Part shown: positions 1-8,371 of the stretch, piece after piece | Position numbering within the stretch: position 1 is the stretch's first letter | How the letters are laid out: each line of letters starts with the position of its first letter | Origin: Sinorhizobium arboris LMG 14919 | GTDB taxonomy: Bacteria > Pseudomonadota > Alphaproteobacteria > Rhizobiales > Rhizobiaceae | Length of the DNA stretch: 64,000 nucleotides | Reading direction: 5' to 3' | Assembly (NCBI RefSeq): GCF_000427465.1 | Contig: NZ_ATYB01000008.1 | Span: 1,426,001-1,490,000, forward strand | Translations under genes and position numbers: made by a program | Notes under the pieces: generated by a model | The model's input: the letters and a program-made list of their open reading frames with translations, nothing else | What the model was told of the DNA's origin: nothing | The model's database searches: none

Positions 1-361
1 CGCGGGGCACGATCTGCCAGGACAGGCCCCAGCGGTCCTTCAGCCATCCGCACTGTTCCGCTTTGCCGCCATTGTCGAGGAAGGCGTTCCAGATGCGGTC
101 GATCTCTTCCTGGCTGTCGCAGGCGACCTGGATCGAGAAAGCGTGGTTGAAGGGATCGAAAGGACCGGCCTCGAGTGCGGTGAAATTCTGATCGTCAAGG
201 GTGAATTCGATCACCTTGACGGTGCCCGGCGGGCCGCTGGGCGTTTCGGCGGGCAAGGTCGTGGTGGCGGACAGGGCGGAATTCGGGATCGTGGCCACGT
301 AGAACTCGACCGCCTGTTGGGCGTTTTCCGGGAACCAGAGATGGGAGATGATCTTGGGCAT
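1..361 (-). CDS. VOC-family (PhnB/3-demethylubiquinone methyltransferase-like) protein, 3' end cut
   Basis: Translating the minus strand from the ATG at 361 gives an open frame of 120 codons that runs off the left edge of the window. It begins MPKIISHLWF and contains AVEFYVATIPNS, VIEFTLDDQNFTALE and FNHAFSIQVACD, the pattern of the PhnB-like branch of the vicinal oxygen chelate (glyoxalase/bleomycin resistance) superfamily, often annotated as 3-demethylubiquinone-9 3-methyltransferase. Members are small cytoplasmic proteins of about 150 residues, so roughly 30 residues are probably missing. The substrate cannot be told from sequence. It is cut by the window, not broken. Confidence 0.85.
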   Translation of the reverse strand, partial: MPKIISHLWFPENAQQAVEFYVATIPNSALSATTTLPAETPSGPPGTVKVIEFTLDDQNFTALEAGPFDPFNHAFSIQVACDSQEEIDRIWNAFLDNGGKAEQCGWLKDRWGLSWQIVPR

Positions 362-550
362 GGAAGGATTTCCTTCGATAAGTGGACATTCTGTACGGCC
401 CAAGGACGTTCGGGAGCCGCGGCTCCCGACGGACCGGTCAGAATATCTTCCACGCCTGCAGGGGGAAGAGCGGATAGAATGGGTGCAGTTTTCCGCCCGC
501 ATGCCGCTCCGGCCGCTTGAAGCATGATCGGGACTCAGGGACGAGGGAGG

Positions 551-727
551 CTAGTTCCGGTGCGGGCTCCGCGGGACCGCGGCAGGTTCCAGTTCATTGA
601 TGCCGTCAGCGTGCTGATCGTTCGCAGGAGAGGCCTCGATTTCGAGATTGTGCTTTGCATGGCGCATGTGCTGCCATTCCTTCTCAAGGCGCAGGAATAC
701 GTCCGTCGGCATGAATTTTCGCTGCAT
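551..727 (-). CDS. small hypothetical protein (58 aa) behind a stress-sigma-type promoter
   Basis: This 58-residue charged protein begins MQRKFMPTDVFL and has no signal peptide or membrane segment. The start at 727 is preferred over an ATG at 739 because GGAGGG lies just ahead of it. A GGAAC-N19-TT element at 780-755 on the same strand would give a transcript starting near 747, just upstream. This agreement of promoter, ribosome binding site and start is the main reason to accept the gene. I do not recognise a family. The N-terminal half (FLRLEKEWQHMRHAKHN) could be helical. A role in the general stress response is inference from the promoter only. Confidence 0.55.
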   Translation of the reverse strand: MQRKFMPTDVFLRLEKEWQHMRHAKHNLEIEASPANDQHADGINELEPAAVPRSPHRN

Positions 728-754
728 TCGACCCTCCACACGGCTGCGTCAGTG

Positions 755-780
755 AACACGCAAGGAGCTGCTTTGGTTCC
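755..780 (-). promoter_or_regulatory. EcfG-type promoter for the 58-aa protein
   Basis: On the minus strand GGAAC (780-776) is followed after 19 bases by TT (756-755), with TGTT as the -10. This matches the GGAAC-N18/19-TT form known for RpoE2/EcfG promoters in rhizobia. It sits 28 bases before the start at 727. Confidence 0.55.
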
Positions 781-1093
781 CGCGGCAATTTGCAAATTGT
801 AAAGAATACCGTTTCCGTTCTGCCAAGGATCGATACGGCTAGTCCCGACGCCGACCCAATAGGTGAACCCGCGCTGCTGCTGATCGGTTATGCGGCGGGG
901 TCCACCTATCGCCCCTCGAAACTGGTGAGGCCGCCTCCTCAACAATATCCGGCGGGCGGCCTCAAGGCATACGCCTCAACCCGGATTTCACTCCCGGCGC
1001 GCGCTCGCGTCAAGGTTTAGCGTTTACTCAATTCGAGTTAGGAAAGATGTACCGGGCGCGTGTGCCTGCCGGGCAAGCCGAATGCGATACGGC
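781..1093. other. gene-poor stretch
   Basis: Open frames here are short and have neither a family resemblance nor a convincing ribosome binding site. I see no gene, repeat or clear terminator. Confidence 0.5.
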
Positions 1094-1219
1094 CTATATG
1101 GTCTGCAGCGTCCAGGAGGTCGCGCCGGCGATCAGCCCCAGGGCGAGGGCAATCGCGATCGCATACCTCATCATCTTCATCCGTCGTGTCCGTTCGCCGG
1201 TCCAATCGTAGCTCATCAT
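1094..1219 (-). CDS. 41-aa single-span membrane protein
   Basis: The minus strand encodes a 41-residue protein starting MMSYDWTGERTRR, with a basic stretch (TRRMKMMR) followed by a hydrophobic segment of about 20 residues (YAIAIALALGLIAGA) and a short end. GGAG lies four bases before the ATG. The positive-then-hydrophobic layout predicts a single membrane span with the N-terminus inside. Small proteins of this layout are common in rhizobia and have no assigned role. A second in-frame ATG follows at once, so the exact start could be one codon later. Confidence 0.5.
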   Translation of the reverse strand: MMSYDWTGERTRRMKMMRYAIAIALALGLIAGATSWTLQTI

Positions 1220-1569
1220 GCGCTCCGAGATGTGCAGCTCAAACGTTAAGATTGAACGCATTTTCTTAACAAAACGGAAACCAGGCGCTACCAGTTTTGA
1301 GTCCCGTTGATTGTAAGTTCCTGTCGGAGCGCCGTCCCGTTATCAAATTGTTAAGATTGCGTAATCGGCTTGCGCGTCCCCTTTCGGTAAAATAAGCGTA
1401 AAATTATATCAAAGTAAAGATGAATGTTCAGTGCCTGTATGCCTCGTGATTATTATTTAGGCTAAGAAGACAATTTACCATTATTTGAAAAATGCGTGGC
1501 CGCTTAACTATTCGCCGGCGTATTCAGTCTATATTTAGGGTGTCATTGCGGGCGTGAGAGCGATCGGGC
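1220..1569. promoter_or_regulatory. AT-rich leader upstream of the amidotransferase cassette
   Basis: These 350 bases are much richer in A and T than the surroundings and hold no gene. They must contain the promoter of the cassette that starts at 1570. ATAAGC at 1392-1397 is half of the 18-bp palindrome found ahead of the EPS operon, but the other arm matches at only three of six positions. I cannot assign a sigma factor with confidence. Confidence 0.45.
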
Positions 1570-3507
1570 ATGTGCGGATTCGGCGGGTATCTTGGTTCAA
1601 TACGGGACGGTAAACCCCTTCTCGAAAGGATGGCGGCCGCCATTGGCCACCGTGGGCCGGACGAGCGCGGGATATTCACGACCCCGGGGGCGGGCCTCGG
1701 CCACGTCCGGCTGTCCATTGTGGGGCTCGGCGACGGCCAGCAGCCGATGTCCGACCCGAGCGGCGAACTGACGATCGCTTTTAATGGCGAAATCTTCAAC
1801 TATGTGGAGTTGCGCGATGAGTTGCGCGCCAAGGGACGCCGCTTCCGCACCGCCAGTGACACGGAGGTGATCCTCCATCTTTACGAGGAACTGGGCGAAG
1901 ACTGTCTCTCTCTCCTCAACGGCGATTTCGCCTTTGCGATCTGGGACGCACGCCGGCGCCGGATGATGCTCGCGCGCGACCGTATGGGTGTGCGCCCGCT
2001 CTTCCACACCATGAGCGGTGGCACGCTCTATTTCGCATCCGAGGTAAAGGCGCTTCTGGAGGTTCCGGGCGTCTCCGCAGAGATCGACCCGATCGCACTC
2101 GACCAGATCTTCACGCTCTGGGCGCCGATCGCGCCGCGTACGCCCTTCCGTGACATCCTTGAGCTCGAACCCGGGCATCTGATGATCGCCGATCAGAACG
2201 GCGTCACCACACGGCCCTATTGGCAGCTCGACTATCCGGACCGGGACACGCGCTCCGTCTATACGAGGGAAAGCCACGCGGCCGAGGAACTGCGCGATCT
2301 GCTGACGGATGCGACGCGCATCCGCATGCGGGCCGACGTGCCCGTCGGGGCCTATCTTTCCGGAGGCCTCGATTCGTCCGTCATCTCGGCGCTGGCGGCC
2401 GGGATGACGCCGCAAGGCTTACGCACCTTCTCCGTGACTTTCGACAGCGTGGAACATGACGAAAGCGCATTCCAGGAGGAGATGGCAGCGGCACTCGGAA
2501 CCGAGCACAGCGCTGTGGCGTGCGGCGCCGGCGACATCGCCGGAGACTTTCCCGATGTCATCCGTTTCACCGAGAAGCCGATCATCCGCACTGCGCCCGC
2601 GCCGCTTTACAAATTGTCGCGCCTGGTGCGCGAGGCGGGACTGAAAGTGGTACTGACGGGCGAGGGCGCCGACGAGGTCTTCGCCGGTTACGACATCTTC
2701 AAGGAGGCGCGCGTCCGCCGTTTCTGCGGCAGGCAACCCGGTTCGCGCAGCAGGCCGCATCTCTTCCGCAAGCTCTACCCCTATCTGCCCGGCCTCCAAC
2801 AGCAGTCGGCCGAATATCTCGCCGCCTTTTTCGGCGCTGGCGACGTGGCGCTCGATGATCCGCTCTTCTCGCATCGGCCCCGCTTCAAAGGCACGGCGGC
2901 GACCAAGATGTTCTTCTCCGCGGACCTGCGCGCGGAACTCAAGGATTATGACGCGGCGGAAGAACTCGTCGGGCGGCTTCCCGCAGCCTTCGGCCGCTGG
3001 CACCCGCTGCATCAGGCCCAATATCTCGAAAGCCGTTTCCTGCTGCCCGGATACATTCTCTCCAGCCAGGGCGATCGCATGGCGATGGCGCACGGCATCG
3101 AGGGCCGTTTCCCGTTCCTCGACCACCGCCTCGTCGAATTCGCCGCCAGGCTGCCGCCCGAAATGAAGCTGAAGGGCCTCGTCGAGAAGCATGTTCTGCG
3201 CGAGGCGACGAAGGACCTGCTGCCGCCGGCGATCGGCCGGCGGACGAAGCAGCCCTATCGCGCCCCGGACAGCCACTCCTTCAGCGGAGCGGGCGAACTC
3301 GACTATGTGCGCTCGGCCATGAGCGGCGACGCGATCGCCGCCGGCGGGCTCTTCAACGCCAAAGCGGTGGCGAAGCTCTACGAGAAATGCCAGTCGCGCC
3401 CGGCCTCAGGGTTCCGCGACAATGCGGCCTTCGTTGGCATCCTGTCGACGCAGCTGTGGCTGCAGACATTCACCGGCCGCAGCCTTCGCAAGGCTGCGGC
3501 TGCGTAA
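1570..3507 (+). CDS. asparagine synthase-like, glutamine-dependent amidotransferase
   Basis: The 645-residue protein has both AsnB-family domains. The N-terminal class II glutaminase domain starts MCGF, with the nucleophile Cys2 exposed after removal of Met1, and has RLSIVGLGDGQQPM and FNGEIFNY. The synthase domain carries the ATP pyrophosphatase loop SGGLDSS at residues 264-270 and EGADEVFAGYD further on. The family moves ammonia from glutamine onto an adenylated carboxylate. It is longer than housekeeping AsnB of about 550 residues. It is first in a four-gene cassette with a carrier protein, an AMP-forming ligase and a NAD-synthase-like enzyme, so the substrate may be something other than free aspartate. 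Such paralogues are common in polysaccharide and natural-product loci. Confidence 0.85.
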   Translation: MCGFGGYLGSIRDGKPLLERMAAAIGHRGPDERGIFTTPGAGLGHVRLSIVGLGDGQQPMSDPSGELTIAFNGEIFNYVELRDELRAKGRRFRTASDTEVILHLYEELGEDCLSLLNGDFAFAIWDARRRRMMLARDRMGVRPLFHTMSGGTLYFASEVKALLEVPGVSAEIDPIALDQIFTLWAPIAPRTPFRDILELEPGHLMIADQNGVTTRPYWQLDYPDRDTRSVYTRESHAAEELRDLLTDATRIRMRADVPVGAYLSGGLDSSVISALAAGMTPQGLRTFSVTFDSVEHDESAFQEEMAAALGTEHSAVACGAGDIAGDFPDVIRFTEKPIIRTAPAPLYKLSRLVREAGLKVVLTGEGADEVFAGYDIFKEARVRRFCGRQPGSRSRPHLFRKLYPYLPGLQQQSAEYLAAFFGAGDVALDDPLFSHRPRFKGTAATKMFFSADLRAELKDYDAAEELVGRLPAAFGRWHPLHQAQYLESRFLLPGYILSSQGDRMAMAHGIEGRFPFLDHRLVEFAARLPPEMKLKGLVEKHVLREATKDLLPPAIGRRTKQPYRAPDSHSFSGAGELDYVRSAMSGDAIAAGGLFNAKAVAKLYEKCQSRPASGFRDNAAFVGILSTQLWLQTFTGRSLRKAAAA

Positions 3508-3533
3508 AAACCATTGGAAGAAAGGATAGTGGA

Positions 3534-3800
3534 ATGACACAGGCGATTAAGGACAGGGTCAGGGCATTCGTCATCGAGAACTTTCTCTTCGGCGACAGTG
3601 CATACGAACTCGCCGACGATGCTTCGCTGATCGAGAACGACATCATCGATTCGACCGGCGTTCTGGAGCTGGTGGCCTTCATCGAAGACGATTTCGGGAT
3701 CGTGATGGCCGATGCGGATATCGTCCCGCAAAATCTCGACTCGCTCGCGCGGATTGCGGCTTTCATCGAAGCGAAAGCCGCCGTGCCGGTTTCGGCGTAG
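3534..3800 (+). CDS. acyl/peptidyl carrier protein
   Basis: This is an 88-residue acidic protein with the length and helical pattern of a stand-alone carrier protein. The motif ENDIIDSTGVLELVAFIE places Ser40 where the 4'-phosphopantetheine arm is attached (usual form DSxxxxEL). The start ATG follows AGGATAG. It lies 26 bases after the amidotransferase and 23 bases before the AMP-forming ligase, which suggests the ligase loads this carrier. Whether the cargo is a fatty acid, an amino acid or a sugar acid cannot be told. It is not the fatty-acid-synthesis AcpP, whose signature is DSLD. Confidence 0.85.
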   Translation: MTQAIKDRVRAFVIENFLFGDSAYELADDASLIENDIIDSTGVLELVAFIEDDFGIVMADADIVPQNLDSLARIAAFIEAKAAVPVSA

Positions 3801-3823
3801 AGGGGAAAGGCGGGGGCATCATC

Positions 3824-5371
3824 ATGCGGTTCGAGCAATTCCTTATCAGGAACGCCGCGGCCAACGGGGCAAAGACGGCGCTGATCACCGATCGCCGGCG
3901 GCTCAGCTATGCCGAACTCGACGATCTTTCAACACGCCTTGCCGCCGCTCTTGCTAAAAACGGCGTGAAGCCGAACGATCGGGTTCTGGTCTTTATGGAC
4001 AATTGCTGGGAGGCGGCCGTCGCGATCTTCGCGATCCTGAAGGCCGGAGCGACCTTCAGCCCGATCAATGCATCGACCAAGGCGGACAAGCTTGCCTATA
4101 TTGTCGCCGACTGCGAGGCGGCGGCTATCCTGACGCAGGCCAAGCTGATGCCGGTCGTTGCAGAGGCGCTGGCGCTTGCTCCGGGCCATGCGCCATTCGT
4201 CGCCTCGACCGCCGCGCCAGGCGCCCGCATCCCGGACGGTGCCGCGTCCTTCGAGGAATGCCTGACGGTTGCCCCCGCGCCAGTCCGCCACGGCGGCATC
4301 GACGTCGACCTCGGCATGCTGATCTATACCTCCGGCTCGACCGGCCGTCCCAAGGGCGTGATGATGACGCATCGCAACATCGATGCGGCCTCGGAATCGA
4401 TCACCACCTATCTCCGCAATACGCCCGATGACGTCATCCTGAACGTACTGCCGCTCGCCTTCGACTACGGTCTCTACCAGTTGCTGATGTCGATCCGGCT
4501 CGGCGCAACGCTCGTGCTCGAAAAATCCTTTGCCTTCCCGCAGGCGATCTTCGACCGCATTCGGGCCGAGGGGGTCACCGGATTCCCGCTCGTGCCGACC
4601 ATGGCGGCGATGATCCTGCAGATGCGCGATCTCGAACCCGGGTTCCTGCCGAGCCTTCGCTATATCTCCAACACGGCGGCGGCCCTCCCGCCGGCGCATA
4701 TCGCTCGGCTGAGAGAGCTTTTCCCAAGTGCCCGGCTTTATTCCATGTATGGCCTGACCGAGTGCAAGCGCTGCACCTATCTGCCGCCGGAGGAACTCGA
4801 CCGCCGTCCCGGCTCCGTCGGGATCGCGATACCGAACACCGAAGCGTTCGTGATCGACGACGAGGGAAACCGGGTACCGCCCGGTGTACCCGGCGAACTG
4901 GTCATTCGCGGCCCGCATGTGATGCAAGGCTACTGGCACAACGAAGCCGCGACCGAGCGCATGCTGCGCCAAGGCCCAAATCCATGGGAGAAAGTGCTTC
5001 ACACCGGTGATCTGTTCCGTACCGATGAGGAGGGGTTCCTGTATTTCGTCGGACGCAAGGACGACATCATCAAGACGCGCGGCGAAAAGGTGGCTCCCAA
5101 GGAGGTCGAGACCGTGCTGCATGCGCATCCGGGAATTGCCGAGGCCGTGGTCATCGGTGTTCCCGATCCGGTGCTCGGGGCGGCGATCGGCGCTCTCGTC
5201 GTATTGTCGGACCCGACGCTGACGGAGAAGGACATCATCCGTCATTGCACCCGCCATCTCGAGGATTTCATGGTGCCGAAGATCGTAGAGTTCCGTACCG
5301 AGTTGCCGAAGACGGATACAGGAAAAGTCAGCCGCCGCCTTGCGGCCGAAACATTGGAGCCAGCAGAATGA
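3824..5371 (+). CDS. AMP-forming acyl/aminoacyl ligase (ANL superfamily)
   Basis: The 515-residue protein has the ANL layout. The phosphate-binding motif YTSGSTGRPKG is at 168-178, SMYGLTECKR is the A5 region, HTGDLF is the A7 region, and the C-terminal catalytic Lys is in PKTDTGKVSRR near residue 501. The enzyme activates a carboxylic acid as an adenylate and passes it to a thiol, here most likely the pantetheine of the adjacent carrier protein. It overlaps the next gene by four bases (ATGA), so the two are translationally coupled. Substrate is unknown. Alternatives are a true acyl-CoA synthetase or a DltA-like amino acid ligase. Confidence 0.85.
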   Translation: MRFEQFLIRNAAANGAKTALITDRRRLSYAELDDLSTRLAAALAKNGVKPNDRVLVFMDNCWEAAVAIFAILKAGATFSPINASTKADKLAYIVADCEAAAILTQAKLMPVVAEALALAPGHAPFVASTAAPGARIPDGAASFEECLTVAPAPVRHGGIDVDLGMLIYTSGSTGRPKGVMMTHRNIDAASESITTYLRNTPDDVILNVLPLAFDYGLYQLLMSIRLGATLVLEKSFAFPQAIFDRIRAEGVTGFPLVPTMAAMILQMRDLEPGFLPSLRYISNTAAALPPAHIARLRELFPSARLYSMYGLTECKRCTYLPPEELDRRPGSVGIAIPNTEAFVIDDEGNRVPPGVPGELVIRGPHVMQGYWHNEAATERMLRQGPNPWEKVLHTGDLFRTDEEGFLYFVGRKDDIIKTRGEKVAPKEVETVLHAHPGIAEAVVIGVPDPVLGAAIGALVVLSDPTLTEKDIIRHCTRHLEDFMVPKIVEFRTELPKTDTGKVSRRLAAETLEPAE

Positions 5372-6372
5372 ATATCCGTCCGGACCAGAACGGGCTTGTC
5401 TTCTCGGCCGACACTTTGAAAATCGACGAAGCTGCGGAGACCGACCGTATCGTCGCCGGTTTGCGCGCTCAATTGCGCAGCCTGCGCAAACGCGGCCTCG
5501 TGCTCGGCCTTTCAGGCGGCATAGATTCGAGCGTCTCGGTTGCGCTGGCCGTACGCGCCGTCGGCGCGAAGAACGTCTTCTGTCTTTTCATGCCGGAGAA
5601 CGATTCGGATCCGGAGAGCCTGCGCCTCGGCCGGCTGGTCGCCGAGACGTTCGGTGTCGAAGCGGTGGTCGAGGACATCGGACCGACGCTCGACGCCATG
5701 GGCTGCTATCGGCGGCGCGATGAATTCATTCGCGAGCTCGTCCCCGATTACGGGCCGGGCTGGGCGTCGAAGATCGTCATCGCCAATGCGCTCGAAGGCG
5801 AGGGCTACAACATCTCCTCGCTCGTGGTGCAGAATCCGGAGGGCAAGCAGATCAAGCTGCGTATGCCGCCTTCCGTCTATCTCGGCATCGTCGCCGCGAC
5901 GAACATGAAGCAGCGTACCCGCAAGCAGATCGAATATTATCATGCTGACCGGCTGAACTTCGCCGTGCTCGGCACGCCGAACCGACTGGAATACGACCAG
6001 GGCTTCTTCGTCAAGAATGGCGATGGCGCGGCCGACGTCAAACCGATCGCCCATCTTTACAAGTCACAGGTCTACGCGCTTGCCGGGCATCTCGGTGTTC
6101 CCGAGGAAATCCGCCGCCGGCCGCCGACCACCGACACCTATTCGCTGGAGCAGACGCAGGAGGAGTTCTATTTCTCCCTGCCCTATGACCGCATGGACCT
6201 CTGCCTCTTCGGTCTTAACAACGGAATCGGCGCCGACGAGGTCGGACGCGCGGCAGATCTCAACGCTGCTCAGGTCGAGCGCGCCTGGGCGGACATCGCC
6301 GCCAAGCGCAAGGCGACCCGCTACCTGCATCTCGGCCCGCAACTCGTGCAGCCGGTCGAGGAGATCGAATAA
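5368..6372 (+). CDS. NAD synthase-like ATP-pyrophosphatase
   Basis: This 334-residue protein starts MNIRPDQNGL; the ATG overlaps the stop of the ligase. The N-type ATP pyrophosphatase loop SGGIDSS is at 49-55, and LGTPNRLEYDQGFFVKNGDGAAD and PIAHLYKSQVYAL match the NadE core. There is no nitrilase-type glutaminase domain, so it would use free ammonia or take it from a partner. It is about 60 residues longer than ammonia-dependent NadE. Its place at the end of the cassette suggests an amide-forming step or local NAD supply. A perfect hairpin follows the stop, which fits the end of the transcript. Confidence 0.8.
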   Translation: MNIRPDQNGLVFSADTLKIDEAAETDRIVAGLRAQLRSLRKRGLVLGLSGGIDSSVSVALAVRAVGAKNVFCLFMPENDSDPESLRLGRLVAETFGVEAVVEDIGPTLDAMGCYRRRDEFIRELVPDYGPGWASKIVIANALEGEGYNISSLVVQNPEGKQIKLRMPPSVYLGIVAATNMKQRTRKQIEYYHADRLNFAVLGTPNRLEYDQGFFVKNGDGAADVKPIAHLYKSQVYALAGHLGVPEEIRRRPPTTDTYSLEQTQEEFYFSLPYDRMDLCLFGLNNGIGADEVGRAADLNAAQVERAWADIAAKRKATRYLHLGPQLVQPVEEIE

Positions 6373-6377
6373 GATTC

Positions 6378-6415
6378 CGATCGCACGCCCCGTCTCTAAA
6401 CGGGGCGTGCGATCG
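6378..6415. terminator. hairpin terminator after the cassette
   Basis: The arms 6378-6392 and 6401-6415 are perfect 15-base inverted repeats around an 8-base loop. No clear T run follows. It lies between converging genes and could act on both. Confidence 0.7.
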
Positions 6416-6421
6416 GCCGGC

Positions 6422-6595
6422 CTATTGAGACGGTGCAGGCGTGGTCGGTGCCGGTGCCGGTTCCGTGGGCGCGGGCTCCGTCGCCGGAGGCGGTTCTGTC
6501 GCCGGGGGCGTTTCCGCTGTTCCTGGCATGAAGAATATGACCGCGAGAATGATGATCGCGAGGACGATGATGCCAATGATCACGTTTCGGTTCAT
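6422..6595 (-). CDS. small membrane-anchored protein with Pro/Thr-rich tail
   Basis: This 57-residue protein starts MNRNVIIGIIVLAII at 6595, where GGAGGAA stands six bases ahead; a longer form from 6622 is less likely. Residues 4-23 form one membrane span. The rest is a low-complexity tail of repeated Pro, Thr, Glu and Ala (PATEPPPATEPAPTEPAPAP), probably extended in the periplasm. Similar small proteins with one span and a Pro/Thr tail occur widely in Rhizobiaceae with no assigned function. It converges on the cassette and shares its terminator. Confidence 0.75.
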   Translation of the reverse strand: MNRNVIIGIIVLAIIILAVIFFMPGTAETPPATEPPPATEPAPTEPAPAPTTPAPSQ

Positions 6596-6822
6596 GCTAC
6601 TTCCTCCGCTGCTGACGACCATCTTCGATCGACATCACGACGGCGAGTAGAGACGCTGCCGTCCTGCGTTCAACCGGAGATGCGCCGTTAGCGTAGCATG
6701 AGTCTCGCCAAGCAATAACATACCAGCTGAGTTGGCTGGCTTTTCTGCCGGCTCGATGCTCTGCCGAGACCGGATGCGCAGCGTGCCGGCCGGTTTTTCA
6801 TCGCCGAAAAACACCCTGCGGA

Positions 6823-6837
6823 ATCGGAACTTCCGAT
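6823..6837. promoter_or_regulatory. perfect palindrome upstream of the aldo/keto reductase
   Basis: ATCGGAA (6823-6829) and TTCCGAT (6831-6837) are perfect inverted arms around one base. It is 60 bases before the reductase start, a usual place for an operator. No regulator gene is adjacent. Confidence 0.35.
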
Positions 6838-6896
6838 CGCTGCCTGGGCGGTGCCATAGTTCGCGGGCGCATTGTTTCACAAAGGGAAGAAAGACC

Positions 6897-7934
6897 ATGC
6901 TTGCCAGTGACCTCTCAGCGATCGGGCACAGACCTTTGGGACGCTCCGGCCTCTCCGCCGGACCGATCGGCCTCGGCTGTTGGGCGATCGGAGGCTTCTT
7001 CACCCTCGACGGGAAGCCGGATGGCTGGGGCAAGGTCGATGACGAACAGTCGATCCGCGCCATACATGCCGGGCTCGACATGGGTGCATCGCTGATCGAC
7101 ACCGCCGACGCTTATGGAACCGGCCACAGCGAGGAGGTCATCGGTCGGGCTCTGAAGGGGCGACGTGCCGACACTGTCGTCGCAACGAAGTTCGGATATA
7201 CCCATGACCGCGCCAGACGCGCCCTCGTCGGCAAGGATGTCAGCCCTGGCTATATCGAACGGGCCTGCACGGCATCGCTCCGGCGTTTGGGCACCGGCCA
7301 CATCGACCTCTATCAGATACATGTCGGCGACTTGACGCACGATCAGGCGGATGCCGCCGGCGAGACGCTCGAAAAGCTGGCGGAGAGGGGTGCCATCCGT
7401 TTCTGGGGCTGGAGCACAGACGACGCCGCCGGCGCGAAGCGGATGGTGAAGTTTCCGCATTTCGTTGCGGTTCAGCAGGAACTCAACGTTTTCACGGACG
7501 GGCCGGATATGCTGGCAATGTGCGAGAACAACGGTCTTGCGAGCCTGAACCGGTCACCACTGGCGATGGGATTTCTGACCGGCAAGTTCAGCCCTGAAAT
7601 GCGCCTGCCTGACGACGACGTGCGCGCGGCAGGTCATAGCTGGGTGCGGTTCTTCGAGGACGGCCGACCGCGTGGCGACTATCTCGAGCGCCTTGCGGAG
7701 CTCAGAGAGCTGCTTCAGACCGGAGGCAGAACTTTGGCTCAAGGTGCGCTGGGGTGGCTGCTCGCCCGTTCGCCCAACACTTTCCCCATACCCGGCTTCA
7801 AGACGGAGACGCAGGTTCGCGAGAATCTGGCCGCGATGCAGATGGGGCCACTGCCGGCTGCAATAATGGCGGAGATCGATGCGCTTCTCCGCAGCCGACC
7901 GGCCGGCGGAGACCGCCCGCCACGCGGGCGGTGA
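6897..7934 (+). CDS. aldo/keto reductase
   Basis: The 345-residue protein starts MLASDLSAIG, with AAGGGAAGAAAG ahead of the ATG. It has the NADPH-dependent aldo/keto reductase barrel: LGRSGLSAGPIGLGCWAIGG at the N-terminus, LIDTADAYGTGHSEEVIGRAL with the catalytic Asp and Tyr, VATKFG with the Lys, and HIDLYQIHV. This is the YajO/Tas-like bacterial group acting on aldehydes or small sugars in the cytoplasm. The natural substrate cannot be predicted. It is a single-gene unit with its own upstream palindrome and a hairpin overlapping the stop codon. Confidence 0.9.
   Translation: MLASDLSAIGHRPLGRSGLSAGPIGLGCWAIGGFFTLDGKPDGWGKVDDEQSIRAIHAGLDMGASLIDTADAYGTGHSEEVIGRALKGRRADTVVATKFGYTHDRARRALVGKDVSPGYIERACTASLRRLGTGHIDLYQIHVGDLTHDQADAAGETLEKLAERGAIRFWGWSTDDAAGAKRMVKFPHFVAVQQELNVFTDGPDMLAMCENNGLASLNRSPLAMGFLTGKFSPEMRLPDDDVRAAGHSWVRFFEDGRPRGDYLERLAELRELLQTGGRTLAQGALGWLLARSPNTFPIPGFKTETQVRENLAAMQMGPLPAAIMAEIDALLRSRPAGGDRPPRGR
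7912..7932 (+). terminator. hairpin overlapping the reductase stop
   Basis: ACCGCCCGC (7912-7920) and GCGGGCGGT (7924-7932) form a perfect 9-bp stem with a 3-base loop across the stop codon. There is no T run, so it may instead be a 3' stabilising hairpin. Confidence 0.4.
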
Positions 7935-8371
7935 CCGGCAGCCGTTTACGGCAATTCGATCGATGTGGGCGTTCGCGATGGCGATCGGAACTCCATTCGA
8001 AAGTGTTGCCCTCCTGCAACGGAATTCACCCGCCGTCTGCAATTCGAAATTGCGTGCTTGCCGAAGCGCCGGTCTCGTGCCAAGATCAATTCATCCGCAA
8101 TTCAAATCAGAGGAGGCGTAGGATGCATTCCAAGCTCGTGTTTGTGCGCCTCTGTGGCGGAACGGCTTCCGTGCCTTCGATGCGCACTGCATCTGGACTC
8201 AGCCTGCGCTGATTCGAGGCTCCAAGCCCGGATTTCCGCCATCTGGCACTTCTCAATTGACCTGACGTGATCGGCTGACGGAGCGGTTGTTCGCATTCCT
8301 GCGTTCCGCATCCTCACGTCTTTTTACCCTCGAAAGGACCTGGCTGCGTCATTGCGCCGGGACGGACAGTC
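7935..8371. other. gene-poor stretch with one micro-ORF candidate
   Basis: Apart from the 29-codon candidate at 8123 I see no protein gene here. Larger open frames on both strands lack ribosome binding sites and family resemblance. Confidence 0.45.
8123..8212 (+). CDS. candidate 29-aa micro-ORF
   Basis: The ATG follows AGAGGAGGCGTAGG, a near-ideal ribosome binding site, and opens 29 codons starting MHSKLVFVRL. The product resembles nothing I know. It could be a leader peptide, a small protein, or chance. The ribosome binding site is the only evidence. Confidence 0.25.
   Translation: MHSKLVFVRLCGGTASVPSMRTASGLSLR

Noticed and set aside
790..1020. A possible 76-residue protein on the plus strand.
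   Set aside because: Composition looks like random translation, with no binding site, in a stretch between two minus-strand small genes.
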